From: Buchnera aphidicola (Microlophium carnosum) | GTDB taxonomy: Bacteria > Pseudomonadota > Gammaproteobacteria > Enterobacterales > Enterobacteriaceae | DNA length: 64,000 nucleotides | NCBI GenBank assembly: GCA_011752475.1 | Contig: CP048747.1 | Location: 248,001 to 312,000, forward strand | Direction of reading: 5' to 3' | Part shown: positions 53,280 through 62,217 of the stretch, piece by piece | Layout: the number at the start of each line of letters is the position of its first letter | How positions within the stretch are numbered: position 1 is the first letter of the stretch | Position numbers and translations under genes: made by a program | The notes under the pieces: model-generated | Seen by the model: only the letters and a program-made list of their open reading frames with translations | What the model was told of the DNA's origin: nothing | Database searches by the model: none

Positions 53280-53813
53280 TTATTTATCTTTCGATATTTT
53301 ATAATTGATATAAATACTAGTTATTAAAATTAAAAAAAACGTTAAAGATGTAACACCAAAAACTTTAAAGTTAACCCATGTTTTTTCTGAAAAATACAAT
53401 GCTATATAAATATTTAAAATACCGCAAAACAAAAAAAATAAAGACCAAAAAAAGTTAATTTTACGCCAATAAATATTGGATATTTTTATATCTTTTTCTA
53501 AAAATCTTTGGATCATTGGTTTTTTTGTTAAAAACTGGCTTATTAATAATACTATAGAAAAAACTATATAAATAATTGTTATTTTCCATTTAATGAATTG
53601 ACTATCATGAAAAAATATTGTAAGAGAACCAAAAAAAGAAATTACAAGAAAACTAAATAAACTAATTTTATCTATTTCATTATAAAAAACCCAATAAAGT
53701 ATACAAACTAATCCCGATGTAACAATTAAAGAACCAGAGGCTATAAAAATATCATAAAACTTATAAAATATGAAGAAAACGAGCATTGGGAATATATTTA
53801 ATATTTGTTTCAT
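53280..53813 (-). CDS. yciB: Inner membrane septation protein YciB (IspZ family)
   Basis: A five- or six-helix inner-membrane protein linked in enterics to septation and cell-envelope maintenance. The 177-residue protein (E. coli 179) starts MKQILNIFPMLVFFIFYKF, matching the family, and contains SQFLTKKPMIQRFLEKDI. It lies between yciC and yciA in the E. coli order. Confidence 0.93.
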   Translation of the reverse strand: MKQILNIFPMLVFFIFYKFYDIFIASGSLIVTSGLVCILYWVFYNEIDKISLFSFLVISFFGSLTIFFHDSQFIKWKITIIYIVFSIVLLISQFLTKKPMIQRFLEKDIKISNIYWRKINFFWSLFFLFCGILNIYIALYFSEKTWVNFKVFGVTSLTFFLILITSIYINYKISKDK

Positions 53814-53841
53814 AATATAAACCTAAATAATTTTTAAATTT

Positions 53842-54585
53842 TTAAGAACGTAAAAAAATCATATAAAATCGAAATAAATATATAATTAAAATAGAAAATA
53901 ATATATTGATAGTAACATTAGATATTAAAAATAAGATATTTTTATTGATAAAATAAATCTGATCTAATAATATTGTTAAAATGAATTTACTACACATCCA
54001 AAATAAAACACTGTATCCTATGATATTAATATATTTCCAAGAAATATATACACTAATACGCATAGAATCTATTATTCCATATTTTTTAAAAGACAAAATA
54101 ATAGGTGATAATGATAGTGTTATTGATAATAATATTCCAGGTATAATTAAAAACATATAACCTATTTGAACTACAAAAGCTGTTAAAAAATTTAATATAA
54201 ATAAACTTGGAATAAATGAAAAAAAAGACAGTATTGATGAAATAATAGTTTTTTTTTCACTTTTAGATAAAACAGAAATTAAAATTATAACACTACCTAA
54301 TAACATTGTTTTACTCATTAATGATTCTATTGTTTTTAAAGTAGAGTATTTGAATAATTCATATTTTTCTTCTAAATTCATATTATTAATTAATTCTAGC
54401 AATGAACTTGCATTGATTAATTTATTATTTTCTATAATAGATAAAATATATCTATCTGGTTTAATAAACATATCTACTAGCATATTAATCAAAGTAACAG
54501 ATATAGATATAAAAAAAATAGGTCCTATTTGTTTATAAAAAAAATGATGCGTATCATCACGTAGTTTTCTTACTGTAATTAACAT
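53842..54585 (-). CDS. yciC: YciC family inner-membrane protein (UPF0259)
   Basis: A polytopic membrane protein of unknown function with 247 residues, the E. coli length. Six hydrophobic segments are visible, the first at about residues 22-40. The N-terminal RKLRDDTHHFFYKQ is typical of the family. It follows trpA by 106 bp on the same strand, with yciB 28 bp further. Confidence 0.9.
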   Translation of the reverse strand: MLITVRKLRDDTHHFFYKQIGPIFFISISVTLINMLVDMFIKPDRYILSIIENNKLINASSLLELINNMNLEEKYELFKYSTLKTIESLMSKTMLLGSVIILISVLSKSEKKTIISSILSFFSFIPSLFILNFLTAFVVQIGYMFLIIPGILLSITLSLSPIILSFKKYGIIDSMRISVYISWKYINIIGYSVLFWMCSKFILTILLDQIYFINKNILFLISNVTINILFSILIIYLFRFYMIFLRS

Positions 54586-54691
54586 ATGTATATTCCTTAT
54601 AAATATTTTATATAATTTTAAGATTATACATATTATTTGAAATAAGCATGTTTTTAGAAAAATAAAACAGTATATATTTTAATTAAGAAGA

Positions 54692-55501
54692 TTATTCTAA
54701 TTTAGTAGATATTTTTAATAAATTAGTAAATTCTTTTATTTTTTGGATCATTTTTTTTTCTTGATTTAAATATTTTTCAATAATATTTATAATCGCCGAC
54801 CCACATATTACACCAGATAAACCTGATGATATCGCTTTTTTTACTTGTTGAGAATTTGAAATTCCAAAACCTTGCAATAAGGGAATAGTGTTGTATTTTT
54901 TTATTTTTTGTATAAATTTTTCAGATAATGATAAAGTATCATCTTTAATTCCAGTTACTCCAGAACGAGATAATACATAAATAAAACCTTGTGCATATAA
55001 GGATAGTTTACGCAAAAAACAGTCATCTGCATCTGGAGGACAAATAAAAATAGAATGAATTTGGTATTTGTTTGCAGTTTGATAAATACATTTTGATTCT
55101 TCAATTGGAATATCTGCTATAAGTACAGAATCTATACCAGAATTAACACATTGCAAGTAAAAATTATCTATTCCTTGATTATAGACAAGATTAGCATATA
55201 TCAAAATACCAATAGGCAACCTTTTGTTTTTTTCACGTATTTTTTTCAGTACTTGAAAATATTCTAAAAAAGTATTTTTTTGCGATAAAGCACGTAGATT
55301 TGATTTTTGTATAATGAGTCCATCAGCTAATGGATCTGAAAATGGAATTCCAACTTCTAGAGCATCTGCTCCATTTTTAATCAAAGTTTCAATAATTTTT
55401 ATTGATAATTTTAAAGAAGGATCTCCTAAAACTACAAAAGGAACAAAACATCCTTCTTTTGATAAAAATAATTGTTTAAACATTTTTTGATATCGACTCA
55501 T
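54692..55501 (-). CDS. trpA: Tryptophan synthase alpha subunit
   Basis: Cleaves indole-3-glycerol phosphate to indole, which passes by tunnel to TrpB. The 269-residue TIM barrel (E. coli 268) has catalytic E49 ([10 protein letters not shown]) and D60 (PLADG), and the phosphate site GFGISNSQQ. The start (MSRYQKMF) matches the family. It lies 26 bp inside the trpB reading frame, with AAGGA just upstream. Confidence 0.98.
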   Translation of the reverse strand: MSRYQKMFKQLFLSKEGCFVPFVVLGDPSLKLSIKIIETLIKNGADALEVGIPFSDPLADGLIIQKSNLRALSQKNTFLEYFQVLKKIREKNKRLPIGILIYANLVYNQGIDNFYLQCVNSGIDSVLIADIPIEESKCIYQTANKYQIHSIFICPPDADDCFLRKLSLYAQGFIYVLSRSGVTGIKDDTLSLSEKFIQKIKKYNTIPLLQGFGISNSQQVKKAISSGLSGVICGSAIINIIEKYLNQEKKMIQKIKEFTNLLKISTKLE

Positions 55502-56687
55502 TATATTTTTCCTTTTTTTTTAAAATATCATTTACTGTCAAAATATCTTTGTCGCCACGACCAGAAAGATTTACGATTAAAGTTTGTTGTTTCATAGGAT
55601 ATATATTCATTATTTTCAATGCATATGCTAATGCATGAGAAGATTCCAAAGCAGGAATAATACCTTCTTTTTTACACAGAATTTGAAATGCATCTATTGC
55701 TTCTTTATCAGTAATAGAAACATATTGAGCACGATGAGTACTATTTAACCAAGAATGCTCAGGACCAACAGATGGAAAATCTAATCCTGCTGAAATTGAC
55801 CAAGATTCTTCAATTTGACCTTCTTTATTTTGCATTAAATGAGATTTCATACCAAAATAAATACCAGTTCTACCATGTTTTAATGGTGCTCCATGTTTTC
55901 CTGTATGTATACCATGTCCAGCTGGTTCTACTCCAATTAAATCAACTTTTTCATGGATGAAATCTGAAAAAATTCCAATAGCGTTAGAACCTCCTCCAAT
56001 ACATGCAATAATAGAATCTGGAAGTTTGTTCTCTTTTTCTAAAATTTGTTTTTTTGTTTCTTCTCCAATCATTTTTTGGAATTCACGAACAATAGTAGGA
56101 TAGGGATGAGGTCCAGCTGCAGTACCAATCATATAATAAGATGTTTTATAGCTACTAGACCAATCTCGCAAAGCTTCATTACACGCATCTTTTAACGTTC
56201 CAGAACCATTTTTTACTGATATAACTTCTGCACCCATTAATTGCATACGAAAAACATTAGTTTTTTGCCTGTTAATATCTTTAATTCCCATATAAATTCT
56301 ACATTTTAAATTCAATAGCGCACAGGCAATAGCAGCAGCTACACCATGTTGACCGGCACCTGTTTCAGCAATAATTTCTTTTTTTTTCATTTTAATTGCT
56401 AACAGAGCTTGTCCTAAAACTTGATTAGTTTTATGCGCTCCACCATGCAATAAATCTTCTCTTTTTAGATAAATACGTGTTTTTGTGCCTTTAGTTAAAT
56501 TTCTGCAAAGAGTTAATGGTGTAGGTCTTCCAGCATAGTTGTTTAACAAATTATGAAATTTTTTTTGAAAATTAACGTCTTTTTTTGCCCATACAAAATT
56601 TTTTTCTAATTCTAATAAAGCTTCCATTAATATTTGCGGAACGTACATACCACCAAATTCACCAAAATAAGGATTTAGTAAAGTCAT
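55476..56687 (-). CDS. trpB: Tryptophan synthase beta subunit
   Basis: A PLP enzyme that joins indole and serine to tryptophan. The 403-residue protein (E. coli 397) has the PLP Lys K86 in [10 protein letters not shown] and the phosphate loop [10 protein letters not shown]. The C terminus runs about six residues past the family end, which creates the unusually long 26-bp overlap with trpA. It follows trpC by 38 bp. Confidence 0.98.
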   Translation of the reverse strand: MTLLNPYFGEFGGMYVPQILMEALLELEKNFVWAKKDVNFQKKFHNLLNNYAGRPTPLTLCRNLTKGTKTRIYLKREDLLHGGAHKTNQVLGQALLAIKMKKKEIIAETGAGQHGVAAAIACALLNLKCRIYMGIKDINRQKTNVFRMQLMGAEVISVKNGSGTLKDACNEALRDWSSSYKTSYYMIGTAAGPHPYPTIVREFQKMIGEETKKQILEKENKLPDSIIACIGGGSNAIGIFSDFIHEKVDLIGVEPAGHGIHTGKHGAPLKHGRTGIYFGMKSHLMQNKEGQIEESWSISAGLDFPSVGPEHSWLNSTHRAQYVSITDKEAIDAFQILCKKEGIIPALESSHALAYALKIMNIYPMKQQTLIVNLSGRGDKDILTVNDILKKKEKYNESISKNV

Positions 56688-56725
56688 GTAATAATTTCCT
56701 ATAGTTTATTAAATAAAAAAATAAT

Positions 56726-58087
56726 TTAATAATATCTTAATCGTTGAAAAATTTTTTTTATTTTTTTATGATCTTTAACACCAGGAGATATTTCTATCCC
56801 AGAATTAAAATCTAATCCTAAACAATTTAATTGAGAGGCTAATATACAATTATCTACATTAATTCCTCCAGCTAAAATAACATCATCTAAAATATGGTTG
56901 TGCAAAATAGACCAATTGAAAGATGTATTGCTTCCTCCTGAATGAGAGTCAAACACATATCTATTTATGTTGTTCCAATTACGATTTGGTAATTCTGTTT
57001 GAATAGAAAAAGCTTTCCAAATTTTAATTTTTTGGGGTAGTATTGCTCTTAATTTATTAATATATTGTTGATTTTCTTGCCCATGTAATTGAACTGCATA
57101 CAGAGAAAGTTCTTCAGAAAGCTTAGCAAGAATATTTATATCTTCATTTTGAAAAACTCCTATAAATCTTAATTTGCTATTTATAATAATATTTTTTGCA
57201 ATTATTTTAGTGATATGACGAAGAGAATTTTTTATAAAAATAAGTCCACCATAAATTGCTCCATGTTTTTCGGCAATTTGTATATCAATACTACGAGTTA
57301 ATCCGCAAATTTTATTATTCCCAAATATTATAGAACGTACACCTATCTCTAGATTAGTTTGAGACATTAAATGAGAACCGATTAAAAAACCATTAACAAA
57401 TTTACTAAGTTCTTTTATTTCACGGTATTTTGTTATACCAGATTCACTTATTATTATAATGTCTTTTTTAACTGCAGTAGATAGGATGCGAGTACGATTT
57501 AAATCAATTGACAAATCATGTAAATTACGATTATTAATACCAATAATATCAGCATTTAGTTTAATCGCACGTTTTAATTCTTCTATATTATTTACTTCAG
57601 TTAATATACCCATATTTAATGTTTTTGCGATTGCAGATAACTCTTGATACTTTATATCATCTAAAATAGACAACATTAATAAAATAGCATCTGCATTATA
57701 ATACCTGGCTAAATACACTTGATACGAATCAATAAAAAAATCTTTACATAAAATAGGTTGAGGAACACATTTTCGTACTAAATTTATAAATTCTAAATTT
57801 CCATGAAAATATTTTTCATCTGTAAGAACTGAAACAGAAGAAGCATATTTTTTATAAACATTAGAAATTTCAATTAAATCAAAATTACTTCTAATAACAC
57901 CTAAAGAAGGAGATGTTTTTTTGTATTCTAATATAAAACAAGGATTTTTTTCTTTTAAAGAATTATAAAAATTACGGGTTTTTTTATTAATTTTGTTTTG
58001 AAAATTAATTAATGGTTGTTTTTTTTTTCTTAATGTAATCCAATTACTTTTATCTTGTATAATTTGTTTAAGTATTGTTTCTTGCAT
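56726..58087 (-). CDS. trpC: Bifunctional indole-3-glycerol phosphate synthase / phosphoribosylanthranilate isomerase
   Basis: Two fused TIM barrels catalysing the two steps from phosphoribosylanthranilate to indole-3-glycerol phosphate. The 453 residues equal E. coli TrpC(F). The IGPS half (about 1-255) has CFILEYKKTSPSLG and CKDFFIDSYQVYLARYYNAD, shown by its core CKDFFIDSYQVYLAR. The PRAI half (about 256-453) starts near KICGLTRSIDIQIA and has the Cys and Asp catalytic regions. It overlaps trpD by 20 bp. Confidence 0.97.
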   Translation of the reverse strand: MQETILKQIIQDKSNWITLRKKKQPLINFQNKINKKTRNFYNSLKEKNPCFILEYKKTSPSLGVIRSNFDLIEISNVYKKYASSVSVLTDEKYFHGNLEFINLVRKCVPQPILCKDFFIDSYQVYLARYYNADAILLMLSILDDIKYQELSAIAKTLNMGILTEVNNIEELKRAIKLNADIIGINNRNLHDLSIDLNRTRILSTAVKKDIIIISESGITKYREIKELSKFVNGFLIGSHLMSQTNLEIGVRSIIFGNNKICGLTRSIDIQIAEKHGAIYGGLIFIKNSLRHITKIIAKNIIINSKLRFIGVFQNEDINILAKLSEELSLYAVQLHGQENQQYINKLRAILPQKIKIWKAFSIQTELPNRNWNNINRYVFDSHSGGSNTSFNWSILHNHILDDVILAGGINVDNCILASQLNCLGLDFNSGIEISPGVKDHKKIKKIFQRLRYY

Positions 58088-59096
58088 AATTATCTTCTTT
58101 TAGCATGTCAGCAACATTTATTATATGTTTATAAACATCTCCGCTTCTGATTTTATTTAATGCTAATTCGGTATTTTCTTTTAAATTTTCGTGTCCAAAT
58201 ACCTTTAATAGCATTGCTACGTTAACTGCTATTAGTTCTTCATTTAATTTGTCACCTTTACCTTGCATTGTTTCACTGATGATACGATAATTTTCTTCTA
58301 AAGAATATTTTTTTAATATTTTTTTAGGATGAATTTTTAAGCCAAAACTTTCTGGTTCTAGTTGATATGATATAATTTCTTTATCTAATAACTCAGAAAC
58401 ATATGTTGTTCCGTATAATGTAACTTCATCAGTATCATCACTATTCAAAACTATACCACGTTGATATTTTAGATTTTTTAAAATTTTCACTGCAGGATTT
58501 ATTAGTTTTTTATTATAGACACCAATAACAGTGAGAGGAGGTGCTGCAGGATTAAGAAAAGGACCTAATAAATTAAAAATAGTTTTAGTTTTGAGAGTGG
58601 TACGAACATTATGAGAATATTTAAAACCATTATGATACTTAGGTGCAAATAAAAAACAAATATTTAATTGATCTAATGTTTGACGAGATTTTTCTGGAGA
58701 TGCATGTAAATTGATATGCAATTTTTCTAAAAGATCAGAAGAACCTGATTTGCTAGAAATTCTTTGGTTACAGTGTTTGACAATTTTACAACCACACGTT
58801 GCTGCAACAAATGCACTTGCAGTTGAGATATTAATAGTATTTTTTGCATCTCCACCTGTTCCTACAATATCAGAAAAAATATAATCAGGTTTAGGAAAGT
58901 GTTTTACTTGATCTAAAAACGCATATATTGCACCTGTTATTTCTTCTATTGATTCACCTCGTATTCGTATTGCTGTTAATATAGATGCTAATTGTATATC
59001 TTTTATTCTTCCAGAAGAAATTAATTTAAATAATTGATAACTTTCTTCTTGACTTAAATGTTTTGAATCATAAATTTTATTTAAGATATTTTGCAT
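58068..59096 (-). CDS. trpD: Anthranilate phosphoribosyltransferase
   Basis: Joins anthranilate to PRPP. The 342-residue protein is only the transferase domain; the glutamine amidotransferase (TrpG) that is fused to it in E. coli is absent. The PRPP loop SDIVGTGGDAKNTINIST is intact, with SSKSGSSDLLEKL after it. It is the first gene of the trpDCBA cluster, and trpE and trpG are not in the window. AAAGG precedes the ATG. Confidence 0.97.
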   Translation of the reverse strand: MQNILNKIYDSKHLSQEESYQLFKLISSGRIKDIQLASILTAIRIRGESIEEITGAIYAFLDQVKHFPKPDYIFSDIVGTGGDAKNTINISTASAFVAATCGCKIVKHCNQRISSKSGSSDLLEKLHINLHASPEKSRQTLDQLNICFLFAPKYHNGFKYSHNVRTTLKTKTIFNLLGPFLNPAAPPLTVIGVYNKKLINPAVKILKNLKYQRGIVLNSDDTDEVTLYGTTYVSELLDKEIISYQLEPESFGLKIHPKKILKKYSLEENYRIISETMQGKGDKLNEELIAVNVAMLLKVFGHENLKENTELALNKIRSGDVYKHIINVADMLKEDNYARNNT

Positions 59097-59325
59097 TTCT
59101 TACCTTTATTTTTTATATATATATTAATATATAAAATTTTTTAATATTTATATTTTTTTAAATTTCCACAATAATATATTGATATAAATAATTCAATTTA
59201 AATTTAACAAACTTTATTTAGAATTATTTTAAAAACTAAAGTTTATACCGAAGAAATAAAAAATATAACTATTATTTATAGATATGATGTATGTTATATT
59301 TTTATTTTTTTTGGAGCGTTTTTTA

Positions 59326-60237
59326 ATGAATAAAATACTAGTAATGATATTATTTTCTTTAGTTTCTATTACTTGGGGGACTACTTGGATTGCGATGAAA
59401 ATTGCAACAGAAACAATTCCTCCATTTTTTGCTACTGGCATGCGTTTTTTAGTTGCTTCTCCTCTATTAATCATTCTTGCATATTATACAAAAACACCTC
59501 TTTTATTTCCATATGGACAAAGATGGTTTCAATTTTTTATCTCAATTTTTTATTTTTCTATACCATTTACATTAATGTTATATGGAGGAATTTATGTCAG
59601 ATCTTCAATTTCTTCTATTATATTTTCAAATATGCCTGTTGCTGTATTGACAATATCATTTTTATTCTTAAAAAAAAAATTATTTTTAAACCAAAAAATA
59701 GGAGTGTTAATTTCTTTAATTACATTACTAACTGTTTTACTGATAGAATTAGAATCACAATGTTTTTTCCAGTGGAAAGGAGTTTTAGCTTTACTATTTG
59801 CTTTGTTTAGTCATGCTGTCATTTACGCTAAATGTCAAAAAAAATGCTCCAATATATCTGTTATTACTTTTAATGCTTTGCCATCACTAATATCTGGAAT
59901 ATTATTATCTATAATATCTTGGTTTATAGAAAATCCTCATATAAATACTTTTTCTAACAGATCTATTGCAGCTATATTTTATCTTGGAGATTTTTCCGGA
60001 ATTTTTGGTATTTTATCTTATTTTTATTTACAACAGAAAGTAAGTGCATTTTATGCTTCTACTGTTTTTTTAATTTTTCCAATTATTGCTGGATTTTTAG
60101 AAAATTATATTTATAAACATACCACTTTATTATGTGAAATGTGGTTTATTTTTCCATTAATTATAGGAATATTATTAACCTTAATTCCAGTTGAATATAT
60201 AAAAAAGTACAAAGAATTAAATAATAAAAAATTATAG
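59326..60237 (+). CDS. EamA (DMT superfamily) transporter
   Basis: A ten-helix inner-membrane carrier of the drug/metabolite transporter superfamily, with two EamA repeats of about five helices. Family features include [20 protein letters not shown] and [13 protein letters not shown] near the N terminus. I start at ATG 59326 (303 residues), 9 bp after GGAG; an upstream in-frame ATG at 59284 lacks a ribosome site. It resembles YedA-type exporters of E. coli but the substrate is unknown. Next to trpDCBA, an amino-acid or metabolite exporter is possible, but that is only inference. It holds an intact ten-A run at 59670-59679. Confidence 0.85.
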   Translation: MNKILVMILFSLVSITWGTTWIAMKIATETIPPFFATGMRFLVASPLLIILAYYTKTPLLFPYGQRWFQFFISIFYFSIPFTLMLYGGIYVRSSISSIIFSNMPVAVLTISFLFLKKKLFLNQKIGVLISLITLLTVLLIELESQCFFQWKGVLALLFALFSHAVIYAKCQKKCSNISVITFNALPSLISGILLSIISWFIENPHINTFSNRSIAAIFYLGDFSGIFGILSYFYLQQKVSAFYASTVFLIFPIIAGFLENYIYKHTTLLCEMWFIFPLIIGILLTLIPVEYIKKYKELNNKKL

Positions 60238-60276
60238 TTTTTATTTTATTATAGAAAATGATGAAAGGTTTGATCA

Positions 60277-61017
60277 ATGAGTGAAAAAATACAAAAAATA
60301 TTATCTCATTTTGGATATGGATCACGTCGAAATATTGAAGAAATGATTAGATGTGGAAATATACTTATTAATGGGAAAAAAGCAGTAATTGGTCAGCGTT
60401 TAAATAATAAAAATATTGGAAATATTGCCATTAAGGGAGAAATGATATCTATAAAAAAAACACAGTTTAAAACGAAAATAATAATTTATAATAAACCCGA
60501 AGGAGAAATTTGTACTAGAAATGATTGTAAAAAACGTAAAACTGTATTTGATCAATTACCACATTTAAATATTTATCGATGGATTAGTGTTGGAAGATTA
60601 GATATCAATACTAGAGGATTGTTATTATTTACAAATAATGGAAATTTAGCTAATAAACTTATGCATCCTAAAAACAAAATAGAAAGAGAATACTATATTC
60701 GAGTTTTTGGAGAAATTAATAAAAATACAATGAATATTTTAAAAAATGGAGTTAAGATTAAAGATGGTTATGCTTCGTTTAAAAGTATAGAATCTATTAA
60801 TAATACACATTTAAAAAAAAACAAATGGTTTAAAGGTATTTTATGTGAGGGGAAAAATCGTGAAATAAGATCTATGTGGAAAACAGTTAAATGTCAAGTT
60901 AGTCGACTGATTAGAGTACGATATGGAAATATTATGTTACCTAAAAATTTAAAATTAGGACATTGGACTGAATTAAATTCTATATTAGTAGATAACTTGT
61001 TTAAGTTAGTTTCTTAA
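60277..61017 (+). CDS. rluB: 23S rRNA pseudouridine(2605) synthase
   Basis: Modifies U2605 of 23S rRNA. An N-terminal S4 domain (EKIQKILSHFGYGSRRNIEE) is followed by the RsuA-family catalytic domain with the Asp in VGRLDINTRGLLLFTNNG. The 246-residue protein is shorter than E. coli RluB (291) because the C-terminal tail is missing. Neighbours trp, sohB and topA follow E. coli order. Confidence 0.94.
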   Translation: MSEKIQKILSHFGYGSRRNIEEMIRCGNILINGKKAVIGQRLNNKNIGNIAIKGEMISIKKTQFKTKIIIYNKPEGEICTRNDCKKRKTVFDQLPHLNIYRWISVGRLDINTRGLLLFTNNGNLANKLMHPKNKIEREYYIRVFGEINKNTMNILKNGVKIKDGYASFKSIESINNTHLKKNKWFKGILCEGKNREIRSMWKTVKCQVSRLIRVRYGNIMLPKNLKLGHWTELNSILVDNLFKLVS

Positions 61018-61090
61018 AAAAACACTAAAATTTTTATTCTATATTTTTTAAAAAAAATATTTTATCTATATCTTTAAAAAGGTTTATTAT

Positions 61091-62116
61091 GTGAATTTAC
61101 TTCTAAATTATGAATTTTTTTTAGCAAAAATTATTACTTTTATTATAATATTAACTTTGTTTTATACAATAATAAAAAGAAAAAAAAATACTAAAAATAA
61201 AATAAAAATTACTTTATTTCAAGATCATTATAAAAACATAAAAACCAAAATATTATTATCTACTATGCAACAATTTGAAAAAAAGATATGGTTTGCAAAA
61301 GAAAAAGAAAAAAATAAAGAAAACAAAAAAAAAATATTAGAAAATAAAGATCAATATCTTACGGATAAAAAGAAAAAATTATACATTTTAGATTTTAAAG
61401 GAGATGTTTATGCAAATGAAGTAGTTGGTTTAAGAGAAGAGATATCTGCTATTCTGTCGGTAGCAAATAAAGATGATGAAGTTTTATTACGTTTAGAAAG
61501 TTCTGGAGGAGTGATTCATGGATACGGATTAGCAGCTTCTCAATTAAATAGATTACGTCAGAGGGGAATACGTTTAATTGTATCTGTGGATAAAATAGCA
61601 GCAAGTGGTGGGTACATGATGGCATGTGTTGCTGATTATATTGTTTCAGCTCCATTTGCAATAATTGGTTCAATTGGGGTAGTAGGTCAAATTCCCAATT
61701 TTAATAAATTATTGAAAAAATGTCATGTAGATATTGAACTTCATACTGCAGGAGATTATAAACGAACTTTAACTATGTTTGGCAACAATACTCAATCAAC
61801 ACGTAATAAATTTTGTGAGGAATTAAATGCAACACATGAACTTTTTAAAAATTTTATTAAAGAAATGAGACCATCTTTAGATATTGAAAATGTATCTAAT
61901 GGAGAACATTGGTTTGGAACAACTGCTTTAGAAAAAAAATTAGTAGATCAAATTAGTACCAGTGATGACGTCTTAATTTCTAAAATGAAAGACTATACTT
62001 TATTAGGTATAAAATATATGTACAGAAAAAAAATATTAGAACGTTTTACTTCCTCTATAGCACATAATTTTAGTAAAATTTTACTTAAAATGTTTTTTTA
62101 TAAAAATTATTTTTAG
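61091..62116 (+). CDS. sohB: Probable protease SohB (peptidase family S49)
   Basis: An inner-membrane, periplasm-facing serine protease of the signal-peptide-peptidase family. The 341-residue protein (E. coli 349) has an N-terminal membrane helix (about 8-28), a charged lysine-rich linker and the protease domain. The nucleophile is in KIAASGGYMMACVADYI and the Lys in AGDYKRTLT. The start is GTG at 61091, inside ATGTGA (61089-61094), with AAAGG upstream. It contains a ten-A run (61325-61334). Confidence 0.93.
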   Translation: MNLLLNYEFFLAKIITFIIILTLFYTIIKRKKNTKNKIKITLFQDHYKNIKTKILLSTMQQFEKKIWFAKEKEKNKENKKKILENKDQYLTDKKKKLYILDFKGDVYANEVVGLREEISAILSVANKDDEVLLRLESSGGVIHGYGLAASQLNRLRQRGIRLIVSVDKIAASGGYMMACVADYIVSAPFAIIGSIGVVGQIPNFNKLLKKCHVDIELHTAGDYKRTLTMFGNNTQSTRNKFCEELNATHELFKNFIKEMRPSLDIENVSNGEHWFGTTALEKKLVDQISTSDDVLISKMKDYTLLGIKYMYRKKILERFTSSIAHNFSKILLKMFFYKNYF

Positions 62117-62217
62117 TTTTAAAAAAGTAAAAAATTTTCAATATAATTAATATTACCATCATAAATTTTTTATGAATATACATTCATATAATTAAATATG
62201 ATTTACTGGGAAAAAAC

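Noticed and set aside
59373..59810. A 145-codon reading frame on the plus strand
   Set aside because: It is the alternate frame of the EamA transporter gene, with low-complexity Cys/Phe-rich sequence and no family resemblance.
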